Positions 1 to 8,827 of a DNA stretch of 64,000 nucleotides are shown here, one piece after another (the first letter of the stretch is position 1; each line of letters opens with the position of its first letter). Under the pieces are notes generated by a model, which was not told where the DNA came from, did not search any database, and saw only the letters and a list, made by a program, of their open reading frames with translations. The position numbers were made by a program, and so were the translations under genes. Where the stretch lies: positions 2,167,501 to 2,231,500 of the forward strand of contig JADJQT010000001.1 in NCBI GenBank assembly GCA_016712595.1. Direction: 5' to 3'. Source of the stretch: Rhodospirillales bacterium. GTDB taxonomy: Bacteria > Pseudomonadota > Alphaproteobacteria > Rhodospirillales > Defluviicoccaceae.

Positions 1-324
1 GCCCGCCCCCGAGTTTTTGGGCCGAGGCGCGGGCGGCTTGCGACGCACACGCCACCTTCGTGATCTTCGATAAGATCCCCACCGGCCTCGGCAAGACCGG
101 CCGGCTGTTCGCCAGCGAGCACACGGGCGTCGCGCCTGACGTCCTCGCCCTCGGCAAGGCGCTCGGAGGCGGCATCTTGCCCCTGGCGGCGGTGATCGCC
201 CGGTCCGGCCTCGACGTCGGCGCCGATCTCGCCGCCGTTGACCGTCACCCGCGACGAACTCGACCGTGCGCTCGATATTCTTGGCGACAGCCTCGACGAG
301 GCGGTGATAACCGAGGCGCGGTAA
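1..324 (+). pseudogene. Class III aminotransferase remnant (internal deletion plus frameshift)
   Basis: The reading frame open from position 3 encodes the PLP-binding core of a class III (4-aminobutyrate type) aminotransferase. It shows FDKIPTGLGKTGRLF and ALGKALGGG, whose second lysine would be the Schiff-base residue. Around 232-241 the homology jumps to another frame and gives a typical family C-terminus, LTVTRDELDRALDIL, ending at TAA 322-324. The 130 or so residues that normally separate these parts are missing, so an internal deletion with a frame change is inferred. The first motif has Lys where the family normally has the Glu of DE-(I/V)-xTG. The 5' end lies outside the window. An assembly error is possible, but a decayed gene is the simpler reading. 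Confidence 0.7.
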
Positions 325-439
325 CGGCGGGGCCATCGGTGACGCGCGCCGACCATCGCTCTCGCGGTTTCGATCGCAAATGCCCGTTCCGAAGGATATG
401 GGCTCGCGTAAGCGCCGGGAATCGCGTAGTAATACCCAT

Positions 440-1447
440 ATGAGCCGAAAGCGTCATGGGTGGGCGACGGTCCTTCTCCTGGTTTGCATGCACCTCGCGG
501 CCGGCGGCGCGGTCGCTGGCGATAAGATCGTGCTCGGGACCGACTGGAGGGCTCAGGCGGAGCACGGCGGCTTCTATCAGGCCCTGGCGACAGGGCTTTA
601 CGCAAAGTACGGACTTGACGTCGTCATTCGCCAGGGCGGCCCGCAGGTCAACGCGATACAACTCCTCGCCGCCGGCCGGCTCGACGCTGCGATCGCGCCG
701 AATTCGTTCCTGTCCTTGAATGCCGTCCGCGAGAATATCCCACTGATTGCCGTTGCCGCGATCTTTCAGAAGGACCCGGCGGTGCTGATTGCGCATCCCG
801 GTCAGGGGAACGATTCGTTTGAAGCGCTGAAAGGCAAGCCGATTATGATCGGTGCCGATACCCGCGCCGGTTCCTGGCTGTTCCTGAAACAGCGATTCGG
901 CTATTCGGACGCGCAGATTCGCCCGTATGTATTTTCGATCGCGCCCTTTCTCGTCGATCCGCACGCGGTGCAGCAAGGGTACGCCGGCAGTGAGCCGTAC
1001 CTCATTCACCAGCAGGGGATTGAACCCGTCGTTCTGCTGCTCGCCGACGCGGGGTATGCGTCGTACGGCTCGCTGATCGAGGTCAGCACGCAAATGGTGC
1101 GAGAGCGTTCCGACCTCGTACAGCGGTTTGTCGATGCCTCGATCGAAGGCTGGCAAAGCTATCTTGACGGTGATCCGAGCCCAGGAAACGCCCTGATCTT
1201 GAAAGATAATCCGGAAATGACGCCAGACTTGATCGCGTATGGGATTGCGCAGATGAAACGCTGGGGCATCGTTAGCTCCGGCGATGCCGAGCGCCTCGGC
1301 ATCGGGGTGATGAGCGAGGCGCGCTGGCAGGCCTTCTTCACGACGATGGCAAGCGCCGGCCTTTATCCGCCGGCGATGGACTGGCACCGGGCGTTTACCC
1401 TTCACTTTGTTACGCAGCGCGAGGACCTGGAATCGGGCGGCCAATGA
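440..1447 (+). CDS. ABC transporter substrate-binding protein, NMT1/SsuA type
   Basis: This 335-residue protein starts at ATG 440 with a Sec signal peptide (hydrophobic core about residues 9-22, cleavage near AVAG). The mature protein opens with IVLGTDWRAQAEHGGFYQA, the usual start of NMT1/THI5-like periplasmic binding proteins for taurine, sulfonates, nitrate or pyrimidine precursors. An in-frame start at 380 would add a basic stretch before the signal peptide and is less likely. The stop overlaps the next ATG by four bases (ATGA), so it is translationally coupled to the ATPase and permease. The substrate cannot be read from the sequence; the neighbouring aminotransferase remnant may hint at an amino compound. 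Confidence 0.85.
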   Translation: MSRKRHGWATVLLLVCMHLAAGGAVAGDKIVLGTDWRAQAEHGGFYQALATGLYAKYGLDVVIRQGGPQVNAIQLLAAGRLDAAIAPNSFLSLNAVRENIPLIAVAAIFQKDPAVLIAHPGQGNDSFEALKGKPIMIGADTRAGSWLFLKQRFGYSDAQIRPYVFSIAPFLVDPHAVQQGYAGSEPYLIHQQGIEPVVLLLADAGYASYGSLIEVSTQMVRERSDLVQRFVDASIEGWQSYLDGDPSPGNALILKDNPEMTPDLIAYGIAQMKRWGIVSSGDAERLGIGVMSEARWQAFFTTMASAGLYPPAMDWHRAFTLHFVTQREDLESGGQ

Positions 1448-2208
1448 ACACCGTTGCCCCCTTGCTCCAGCTCAATGGCGTCGTGAAGACCTATGGCGAC
1501 GGCAAGGCCGGGCTTGGGCCGCTTGACCTTGCGCTCGATGAAGGCGAGTTCCTCGCCGTGGTGGGACCGTCCGGTTGCGGCAAGAGCACGTTGCTGCGCA
1601 TCACCGCCGGGCTGCTGGCGCCGGCGCGCGGCGCGATCGTCCGACGCTTTGGCGATCCGCCGCGCCGGGGGGATATCGGCTTCGTCTTCCAAGATGCGAC
1701 GCTGCTGCCGTGGACGAGCGTTTTCGATAATGTGTTCCTGCCCTTACATCTCGCTGGCGTGCGCCGCGCCGACGCCCAGCGGCGCATCGACGCGGTGCTT
1801 GCACTTGTCGGCCTGGACGGCGTCGCCGGTGACTTCCCCCACGAACTCTCCGGCGGCATGCGCATGCGCGTTTCGATCGCCCGGGCGCTGGCGACCCGGC
1901 CGCGCCTGCTGCTGCTTGACGAGCCCTTCGCCGCGCTCGACGAGCCGACGCGCTTCAAGCTGAACGACGACCTGTTGCAGATCTGGCGCGAAGAAAAGCT
2001 GACGGTGCTGTTCGTGACCCACAGCATTTTCGAAGCTGTGTTCCTCGCCACGCGCGTGCTGGTGATGAGTGCCGGGCCGGGCCGCGTCCGCGCCGATTTA
2101 CCGCTCGACCTGCCGCAACCGCGGACGCAGGCACTGCGCATGGAACCCGCGTTCAGCGCGGCCTGCCGGCAGGTGAGCGAGGTCTTAGCCGGTGGCAAGG
2201 CGGCGTGA
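1444..2208 (+). CDS. ABC transporter ATP-binding protein, SsuB/TauB family
   Basis: This 254-residue cytoplasmic ATPase would energise the importer formed with the flanking binding protein and permease. The Walker A motif GPSGCGKS is at residues 41-48, the Q-loop FQDATLLPW near 82-90, the signature LSGGM at 135-139, and Walker B LLLLDE at 155-160 with a following D-loop. The length and the LPW after the Q-loop are typical of the nitrate/sulfonate/taurine subfamily. It overlaps the upstream gene by four bases and the permease starts 13 bases downstream, so all three form one operon. Confidence 0.9.
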   Translation: MNTVAPLLQLNGVVKTYGDGKAGLGPLDLALDEGEFLAVVGPSGCGKSTLLRITAGLLAPARGAIVRRFGDPPRRGDIGFVFQDATLLPWTSVFDNVFLPLHLAGVRRADAQRRIDAVLALVGLDGVAGDFPHELSGGMRMRVSIARALATRPRLLLLDEPFAALDEPTRFKLNDDLLQIWREEKLTVLFVTHSIFEAVFLATRVLVMSAGPGRVRADLPLDLPQPRTQALRMEPAFSAACRQVSEVLAGGKAA

Positions 2209-2220
2209 GTCCGCTCTGAG

Positions 2221-2979
2221 GTGAGAGGCGCCTTGGTGCTGCGGGCGATGCCGGCGCTTCTCGCCATCGCCGTTCTCGCGGCGTGGGAAGGGGTGGTGCG
2301 CCTGAACCACATTCCGCCATACGTCTTGCCGGGGCCGGTTCTGATCGCCCAGACGCTATGGCGCGATGCGCCCGATCTGCTGGCGGCGCTCATAGTCACG
2401 CTCCGCATCGCCCTCGAAGCGCTGGTGATCGCGGTTGTCGGCGGTCTTGCGCTCGCGGTTCTGCTGGTGCAGTCGCGCTGGATCGAGCGCAGCGTCTATC
2501 CCTGGCTGATCGCGCTCCAGGTCACGCCGATCGTGGCGATTGCGCCACTGATCATCATCTGGGTCGACGATGTATCCGTCGCGTTGCTGATCTGCGCCGC
2601 GGTCGTTGCCTTTTTTCCCATCGTCGCCAATGCCACGCAGGGACTTAATAGCGTCGATGCCGGCCTTGTGGACCTGTTTCGGCTTTACCGGGCAAGCCGC
2701 TGGCAGACGCTCGTTCTCCTGCGCCTGCCGACGGCACTGCCCTATATCCTCGGCGGGGTGCGTATTTCCGGGGGGCTCGCCCTCATCGGTGCGATCGTTG
2801 CCGAGTTCGTCGCCGGGACGGGCGGCAGCGAGAGCGGCCTCGCCTATCGCATCCTCGAAGCGGGATACCGGCTGCAAATTCCCCGCCTGTTCGCCGCCCT
2901 GCTGCTGCTGTCCACTGCGGGCGTTCTGATGCATGCCGCCCTGGCCTGGGTAAGCCGGTATCTGCTGCGTCATCGATGA
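2221..2979 (+). CDS. ABC transporter permease, SsuC/TauC family
   Basis: This is a 252-residue inner-membrane protein with about six transmembrane segments, starting with GTG. The N-terminal VLPGPVLIAQTL is the usual beginning of SsuC-like permeases. The cytoplasmic EAA-type loop lies around residues 155-185, where a family member contacts the ATPase. It is the third gene of the importer operon. Its stop faces the histidine kinase gene on the other strand, with only 33 bases between them. Confidence 0.88.
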   Translation: MRGALVLRAMPALLAIAVLAAWEGVVRLNHIPPYVLPGPVLIAQTLWRDAPDLLAALIVTLRIALEALVIAVVGGLALAVLLVQSRWIERSVYPWLIALQVTPIVAIAPLIIIWVDDVSVALLICAAVVAFFPIVANATQGLNSVDAGLVDLFRLYRASRWQTLVLLRLPTALPYILGGVRISGGLALIGAIVAEFVAGTGGSESGLAYRILEAGYRLQIPRLFAALLLLSTAGVLMHAALAWVSRYLLRHR

Positions 2980-3012
2980 TTCGTGCCACCGGCGTTTGCC
3001 CGCGAGCCAAGC

Positions 3013-4467
3013 TCATTGTGCCGCCGATGCGAAGGATTGCTCGGGGGCGGGCGGGAAGCAAATCTCGATTGACAATCCAGGGCCCGCCGTTCCGGGTGCC
3101 GCGAGTGGAGCGCGTTCGGTCGTGAGCCAAGCCGGATTATCGTCGAGGCGCAGGTGCGCGCCATGCAGCTTGGCGACGGCGGCAACGAGGCTGAGGCCGA
3201 GGCCCGCGCCCGGACCCGACCGGGACTCCTGCAACCGGACAAAACGCTCGAGCACCCGCTCGCGGTCGACTGCGGGAATACCCGGCCCCGTATCGGCGAT
3301 GGTCAGCATCGCCCCGCCGCCATCCTCCACGACCCGCACGGTGATCGCCCCGCCAGCGGGCGTATGCTTGACGGCATTGTCGAGCAGATTGGCAACGGCC
3401 TGCGCCAGCAGTTCACGCTGCGCTGCGACCCGCGGTGCCGGACGCGTCTCGATGTCGAGGCGGATGCCCTTTTCCTCGGCGAGCGGCTCATAGAGCTCCG
3501 CAGCATCGCGGGCGAGGGCGCCGAGGTCGAGCGGCTTCAGTTCGGTTGTCGCCACCCCGGCCTCGGCGGCGGCGATCTTCAACAGACTGTCGAACATCGC
3601 CAGCGCGGCGTCGGTCTGGCTCAGCACATCGTTGAGGGCGTTGCGGTCGAGTGCCGGATCGGGAGGGTGGATGAGGGCCAGTTCGATGCGCCCGCGCAGG
3701 CGGGTGAGCGGTCCGCGCAGGTCGTGCGCCAGACTGTCGGTTGCCAGGCGCATGCCCGCCATCAGGCGCTCGATTTGCTCGAACATGGCGTTGAGGCTTT
3801 CCGCCAGCCGGTCGAACTCGTCATCGCTGCCGGCCGGCTCGATCCGCTGCGATAGGTCGCCTTGCATGATGCGTCGGGCAGTCCGGGTAACGCCTTCGAC
3901 TCGCGCGAGCATCCGTCGGCTGAGGATGACGCCGCCGACGAGGCCGAGGCCGAGCGTTGCCGCCAGTGACCATGCGAGGGTTTCGACGACGATGCGGCGA
4001 AACTTGGTCTTCTCGTACATATCGCGCCCGACGAGCATGCGATAACCGCCGAGGAGCTGAAAGGTGCGCGCGTGCACTTCGTGCGGCATCAGCCGCCCTT
4101 CCTCGCGCCGCATCAAGTCGAGGGTGATCCATTCACCCGGGCCGGTGGCGACCGTCGGCCACGCCGCAAGGTTGCCGGCGAGTGGGCCGACTTGCGGATC
4201 AAACAGCAGATAGACGCTGTCGCGACCACCACCTTCACCGGAGCGGTCACGAACGACGTCGATCAGTCCGGCAAGTCCGCGCTCCTTGTACTGTTCCGCC
4301 AGCCCCTTGACCTCGGCTTCGATGGTCGCCCGTGTCTGGCGGTCGAGCACGGCGACCGTTGACCAGTAGATGAAACCGAGGATCGCCAGAACCGATGCGC
4401 TGAACAACGCCAAATAGAGGACGGTCAGCCGGAAGGCCGTCGTCCGGACGAGATTAAGCCGGGGCAC
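3013..4467 (-). CDS. Two-component sensor histidine kinase
   Basis: The protein has about 484 residues when started at GTG 4467, which overlaps the end of the response regulator by 14 bases; upstream codons only shadow the regulator. Order: transmembrane segment about 13-36, a periplasmic domain of about 125 residues, a second segment about 160-183, HAMP to about 236, phosphoacceptor His near 248 in SLAHDLRGPLTRL, then a HATPase domain with NLLDNAVKHT, ADTGPGIP and GAGLGLSL. It should phosphorylate the adjacent OmpR-family regulator. The upstream DegP-like protease suggests envelope stress, but the signal is unknown. Confidence 0.9.
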   Translation of the reverse strand: MPRLNLVRTTAFRLTVLYLALFSASVLAILGFIYWSTVAVLDRQTRATIEAEVKGLAEQYKERGLAGLIDVVRDRSGEGGGRDSVYLLFDPQVGPLAGNLAAWPTVATGPGEWITLDLMRREEGRLMPHEVHARTFQLLGGYRMLVGRDMYEKTKFRRIVVETLAWSLAATLGLGLVGGVILSRRMLARVEGVTRTARRIMQGDLSQRIEPAGSDDEFDRLAESLNAMFEQIERLMAGMRLATDSLAHDLRGPLTRLRGRIELALIHPPDPALDRNALNDVLSQTDAALAMFDSLLKIAAAEAGVATTELKPLDLGALARDAAELYEPLAEEKGIRLDIETRPAPRVAAQRELLAQAVANLLDNAVKHTPAGGAITVRVVEDGGGAMLTIADTGPGIPAVDRERVLERFVRLQESRSGPGAGLGLSLVAAVAKLHGAHLRLDDNPAWLTTERAPLAAPGTAGPGLSIEICFPPAPEQSFASAAQ

Positions 4468-5137
4468 GCAGGCTGTAGCCGGCGCCGCGGATCGTATGCA
4501 GCAGCGGGATCGGATTGCCCTTGTCGATCTTCGCGCGCAAACGGCTGATGTGCACGTCGATGACGTTGGTCTGCGGATCGAAGTGATAGTCCCAGACGCC
4601 TTCGAGCAGCATGGTGCGGGTGACGACCTGGCCTTCATGCCGCATTAGATATTCGAGCAGGCGAAACTCCCGCGGCTGCAGATCGACCGGCTTCTCGGCG
4701 CGAGTGACGGTCCGGCGCAAGAGATCCATCTCAAGATCGCCGGCCCGCAGGTGAGTTGCCGCCTCGAGGTCATCGCCACCGCGCCGACGGGTGAGCGCCT
4801 CCAGGCGGGCGAGCAGCTCGGAAAACGCGAACGGCTTGACCAGATAGTCGTCGCCGCCGGCGCGCAGTCCTCGCACACGATCGTTGACCTGGCCGAGGGC
4901 ACTGAGGATCAGCACCGGCGTCGTCAACTTCTGCTCACGCAGTTGCTGGATGACCGCCAGCCCTTCCATCTCGGGAAGCATGCGATCGACGATCAGCGCG
5001 TCGTAGTGGCCGCCGGGAGCCATCGCCAGCCCTTCCGGGCCAGTGGCGGCGTGATCGGCGACATGGCCGCTCTCTGCGAGGCCCTTTCGCAGGTATTCCG
5101 CCGTTTCGCGATCGTCTTCGATGATCAGGATACGCAT
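4454..5137 (-). CDS. OmpR-family response regulator
   Basis: This 227-residue regulator has an N-terminal receiver domain with the acidic pair ED near residues 7-9, phosphoacceptor Asp51 in IVDRMLPE, and the conserved Lys in YLVKPFAF near 101. The C-terminal winged helix, about residues 128-225, contains PREFRLLEYLMR and the DNA-contacting HISRLRAKID segment. It probably activates or represses envelope genes after phosphorylation by the downstream kinase. A 229-base gap with a strong hairpin separates it from the upstream degP-like gene, so it may be read through or have its own promoter. Confidence 0.92.
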   Translation of the reverse strand: MRILIIEDDRETAEYLRKGLAESGHVADHAATGPEGLAMAPGGHYDALIVDRMLPEMEGLAVIQQLREQKLTTPVLILSALGQVNDRVRGLRAGGDDYLVKPFAFSELLARLEALTRRRGGDDLEAATHLRAGDLEMDLLRRTVTRAEKPVDLQPREFRLLEYLMRHEGQVVTRTMLLEGVWDYHFDPQTNVIDVHISRLRAKIDKGNPIPLLHTIRGAGYSLRAPA

Positions 5138-5177
5138 GCCACCTTCGTATACGTCAAGGAAGCAGGGGAAGCGAGAG

Positions 5178-5220
5178 GCGAGGGCCCCGTTCTTTGGGAG
5201 CGGAAGAACGAGGCCCTCGC
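5178..5220. repeat. Strong imperfect hairpin between degP-like gene and regulator
   Basis: Arms 5178-5194 and 5204-5220 pair over 16 of 17 positions with one C/A mismatch and a nine-base loop. It lies 41 bases before the regulator start on the minus strand. No T-run follows on that strand, so it is not a standard intrinsic terminator. It may limit read-through or set transcript stability. The minus strand also carries CCTCCTCCC just upstream, within about 5268-5280. Confidence 0.6.
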
Positions 5221-5366
5221 ATTACCGACCCCGCCGAAGGGCCGGCCCTCCCTTGCCGTCGCCGTGGGGAGGAGGGAGGGAGCGAGGCGACGGCAGTCGT
5301 TCATTTGAAACCTGCGCTGCGATAACGGGACGACCCGCTCGCGGTGAAGGCTTCGCAATCGTTGTG

Positions 5367-6884
5367 TCAGGCGGTCGCCAGCGTGACGGCGACGAACCGT
5401 TGGTCGCCCTGGCGCTCGACGAGCAGGAGGACGGACTTGCGGTGCGCCCCTTTCGCCTTCGCCACCGCTTCGAGGACGTCGGACGGCGAGGTTACCGCCT
5501 GTTGATTGACCCGGGTGATCACATCACCCGCTCGCAGGCCTTTCTCCGCCGCATCGGCATTGGCGTCGACAGAGGCGATCACTGCGCCGTTTGCGGTCTG
5601 CGACAGGCCGTAGTGGCTTCGGGTCGCGTCGTCGACCGGCGCCAGCGTCAGTCCGAGGGCGCTCAGCTCGACGCCGCCCGGGGTCGCTCCGTGGCCGCTA
5701 TGGGACGGCTCGTTCTCCGCGACCTGCTTGGGCATGGAGCCGACGTCGACGTTGATTCGCTTCTCGTGGCCGTCGCGCCAGACCGTCAGGGACTTCTCGC
5801 TGCCCGTCGTCGTTTCCGCGACCATGCGGCTCAGGTCGCGCGGGGTGGCGACCGGCTTGCCGTCGAAGCCGATGATCACGTCGCCCTGCTTCAATCCCGC
5901 CTTTTTTGCCGGGCTGTCGTCGGTCACGGTTGCGACGAGCGCGCCTTCAGCCTTTTTCAGTGCGAGGCTGTCGGCGACGTCCGGTGTTACCGGCTGAATG
6001 GCAACGCCGAGCCAGCCGCGTTCGACGGAGCCCTTGTCCTGCAACTCGGCCACGATCTTTTCCGCGATATTGGATGGGATAGCGAACCCGATACCGATGC
6101 TGCCGCCGTTCGGCGTAAAGATCGCGGTGTTGACGCCGATCACGTGCGCCGCGGCGTCGAACAGAGGGCCGCCCGAATTCCCGGAATTCAGCGGCGCATC
6201 AATCTGGATGAAATCATCATAGGGACCGGCGTGCAGATCGCGGCCGCGCGAGGAGACGATCCCCGCCGTCACCGTGCCGGTGAGGCCGAACGGATTGCCC
6301 ACCGCCACCACCCAGTCGCCTACGCGGGTCGCATCGGAGTTGCCCCAGGACACACTCGGCAACGTGCGTCCGGCATCGATCTTCAGGACGGCAAGATCGG
6401 TCTTTTCGTCACTGCCGAGCAGTTTTGCCGGAAACTCGCTGCCATCCTTCAAGGTGACGGCGATCTTCTGCGCGTCACCGATGACGTGGTTGTTGGTCAC
6501 GATCACACCATCGCCAGAGATGATGAACCCGGAGCCGAGCGCGGCTCGTTCACCCTGTGGTGTCGATTCGCCGCCCTCGCCGTTGCCGGGGCCGAAATGA
6601 TGCTCGAAGAAGTCGCGGAACGGGCCGTTGCGCAGCTCGTCAGGTAACTGAAACGGCGCCTGCGCTGTCTCGTCGTTGCCGGCCGGCTGCTTCGCCGTGA
6701 TCTGCACCACAGCGGGAGCAACCTGATCGATCAGGTCGGCAAAACTCTCGGGGGATGTGAGGGCGTATGCCGGCAGCGGGCACGCCAAGGGCACCGCCGC
6801 AATCGCGCCAAACAACGCAAACGACAGGATCGTGGCCCGTCCCCGGCGCAAAAAATGCCCACCAACTCCACTGTGTTGCATCAA
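5367..6884 (-). CDS. DegP/DegQ-like periplasmic serine protease
   Basis: This is a 505-residue HtrA protease/chaperone. An N-terminal signal region (hydrophobic about 18-34, possible cleavage at AYA-LT) leads to the trypsin-like domain with catalytic His133 in TNNHVIGD, Asp163 in KTDLAVLK and Ser237 in LNSGNSGGPLF. Two PDZ domains follow, about residues 285-375 and 405-495, matching DegP/DegQ architecture. It would degrade or refold damaged envelope proteins. It precedes the two-component genes on the same strand, an arrangement common in alphaproteobacteria. Codon 2 is also ATG, so the start could be three bases later. Confidence 0.93.
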   Translation of the reverse strand: MMQHSGVGGHFLRRGRATILSFALFGAIAAVPLACPLPAYALTSPESFADLIDQVAPAVVQITAKQPAGNDETAQAPFQLPDELRNGPFRDFFEHHFGPGNGEGGESTPQGERAALGSGFIISGDGVIVTNNHVIGDAQKIAVTLKDGSEFPAKLLGSDEKTDLAVLKIDAGRTLPSVSWGNSDATRVGDWVVAVGNPFGLTGTVTAGIVSSRGRDLHAGPYDDFIQIDAPLNSGNSGGPLFDAAAHVIGVNTAIFTPNGGSIGIGFAIPSNIAEKIVAELQDKGSVERGWLGVAIQPVTPDVADSLALKKAEGALVATVTDDSPAKKAGLKQGDVIIGFDGKPVATPRDLSRMVAETTTGSEKSLTVWRDGHEKRINVDVGSMPKQVAENEPSHSGHGATPGGVELSALGLTLAPVDDATRSHYGLSQTANGAVIASVDANADAAEKGLRAGDVITRVNQQAVTSPSDVLEAVAKAKGAHRKSVLLLVERQGDQRFVAVTLATA

Positions 6885-7200
6885 CCTCTTCCTGAAAACC
6901 GTGCATTTACGATGCCAGGAAGAATGCGTGAGGCGACCTTACCGACGGCTTACGACAACATTAACGATTGTTCATCATTCACGGTGTGCCCGTCAGTCCG
7001 CGAGGCGTGATCAAAACGAACGAAAATTGGATATTTCAGTTGCCCAGGACCCGACACGTCAGCGTAAAATGAGCCCAACTGGGTTATAATAAAACGTCAA
7101 CAGCAATCCCGCAAAAACGAACTATCCGGCGAAACGAAGCACCGGAAGTCGCCGGCATGGGCACCCCGGAGCGGGAGCATGGGGGGGCGTAGGAAGCGTC
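6885..7200. promoter_or_regulatory. Divergent promoter region between degP-like and fadL-like genes
   Basis: This 316-base non-coding stretch is clearly more AT-rich than its surroundings. TATAAT at 7085-7090 is a good minus-10 candidate for the fadL-like gene, though no convincing minus-35 element sits 17 bases before it. Near 6957-6972 the sequence AACA-N8-TGTT forms a small dyad that could be an operator. No open reading frame in it looks real. Confidence 0.45.
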
Positions 7201-8595
7201 ATGCCAGCCGAGAACGGTCAGAGCCATCGGCCTGCTGCTGCGCGACGATCGGCAGCGCGCCCGTCCTTGCCGATCGTCATCGGTCTTGCGGCGGCAGTGA
7301 CGCTTGCAACCGCCGGGCAGGCCGGCGCGTCAGGCTATGCGCTACGCGAGCAGAGTGTCACGGCGCTCGGCAATGCCTTCTCCGGAGCCACAGCCGGTGG
7401 TGACGACGTCAGCTATATGTTCTTCAATCCAGCGACGCTGTCATTGCAGCACGGTAATCAGATGATCCTCGGTGGTACGGTCGTCGCGCCACAGATCAAG
7501 ATCCGAAACGCGCAAGCAAGCAATAGTAATGGTATTGCATATAACGGTAACGGCGGCGGCCGCGACGCCGGAGAGGATCATTTTGTCCCATATTTCTATG
7601 CCATGTGGGACGTACAGCAAAGCCTTGGACTTACAGAGAATATTAAGGCTGGCTTGTCCGTCAATGTTCCATTCGGTGTCGAGACCGACTATCGCGATAA
7701 TTGGCTTGGCCGTTATTATGCGCTGCACTCGAAGGTGCAGGCGGTCAGCGCGAGTCCGGTGGTGGCCTGGGAAGTGACGGACGGGTTGTCCCTCGCCGCC
7801 GGTCCACAGATCCAGTACTTCCAGGCGAAGCTGAGCAATGCGATAGATTTCGGCAGTATTGGTCCTGGTGGCGTCCCGGGTGAGCAAGATGGCATTGGCA
7901 AGGTTGACGGTAGCGATGTCGGTTACGGCTATGTCCTGGGCGCGCTGTGGGAACCGCGCAAGGACACGCGCATCGGTCTCGCCTATCACTCCGCCGTTGA
8001 ACACACCTTGCGCGGCGACGGAACCTTCGCGCTCGGCGGTCCGCGCGGCGAGACAATCGCCGGTAGCACCGGAGCGTTTCAGGACACCAACGCCAGGGCC
8101 GACATCACCACGCCGGAGACGGCATCGCTTGGCGTCTATCACGCGCTCTCGCCGGACTGGGCGATCATGGGTGACGTCGAATGGACGCGATGGAGCCGCT
8201 TCAAAAATCTGACGGTGGAGTACTCGAACCCGCAGCAGCCGAACGCGGTGACCCCGGAAGACTGGAACGATACGTGGTTTGTCTCTCTGGGAACGACGTG
8301 GAAACCCGTCGACGCGTGGACACTGCGCTTCGGTGCGGCTTTCGATCAGGACCCCATTCCGAAGAGCACGCGGACGCCCCGCATTCCGACCGCGGATCGC
8401 TATTGGATTTCATTCGGTGCGGCGTGGCTGCCGCTCCCCGACGTCAGCTTCGATCTGGGTTACACGCATATCTTTATCGTTGGCGCTTCGCTCGACCTGT
8501 CCGATACCCCGGGCAACACGCCACACGGCAACTTCTCCGGCAACGCCGAAAGCTCGGTCGATATGTTGGGTGTGCAATTCCGGGTGAATTTCTAA
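7201..8595 (+). CDS. OmpP1/FadL-family outer-membrane transporter
   Basis: This 464-residue protein has a long N-terminal signal (hydrophobic about 23-40) followed by ASGYALREQSVTALGNAFSG and FFNPATLSL, the hallmark beginning of FadL porins, whose N-terminal hatch plugs the barrel. The rest is alternating beta-strand sequence ending in phenylalanine, as outer-membrane barrels do. FadL proteins pass long-chain fatty acids or other hydrophobic molecules across the outer membrane. GGAAG precedes the ATG. It appears to be a single-gene unit; specificity is not readable. Confidence 0.9.
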   Translation: MPAENGQSHRPAAARRSAARPSLPIVIGLAAAVTLATAGQAGASGYALREQSVTALGNAFSGATAGGDDVSYMFFNPATLSLQHGNQMILGGTVVAPQIKIRNAQASNSNGIAYNGNGGGRDAGEDHFVPYFYAMWDVQQSLGLTENIKAGLSVNVPFGVETDYRDNWLGRYYALHSKVQAVSASPVVAWEVTDGLSLAAGPQIQYFQAKLSNAIDFGSIGPGGVPGEQDGIGKVDGSDVGYGYVLGALWEPRKDTRIGLAYHSAVEHTLRGDGTFALGGPRGETIAGSTGAFQDTNARADITTPETASLGVYHALSPDWAIMGDVEWTRWSRFKNLTVEYSNPQQPNAVTPEDWNDTWFVSLGTTWKPVDAWTLRFGAAFDQDPIPKSTRTPRIPTADRYWISFGAAWLPLPDVSFDLGYTHIFIVGASLDLSDTPGNTPHGNFSGNAESSVDMLGVQFRVNF

Positions 8596-8717
8596 CCCGG
8601 TCGCGAAGCTCCCTCAGTACGTGCTCGGCCAAAGCTCACAAGATGGCACAAACGTTGGTGCGAAGCAGTATGGGCGGAGGACCCGGTTGCAAATCGCTCG
8701 CTTTTGCGCCAATTTGG

Positions 8718-8739
8718 CGATATTCTAGCCTCAATATCG
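8718..8739. promoter_or_regulatory. Perfect 7-bp dyad, candidate operator
   Basis: CGATATT at 8718-8724 and AATATCG at 8733-8739 are perfect inverted copies separated by eight bases. The site lies in the AT-rich part of the gap about 90 bases before the pentapeptide-like gene. The size and spacing fit a dimeric repressor or activator site. Confidence 0.4.
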
Positions 8740-8827
8740 TTCAAATGGGGAAGCGTGAGAGCTCGCCGTAGGGTTTTGCGCGTCGTCCCGCAGCGGCTTC
8801 GGTGCGAGGGCGAAGGGGAGCTTTCCG

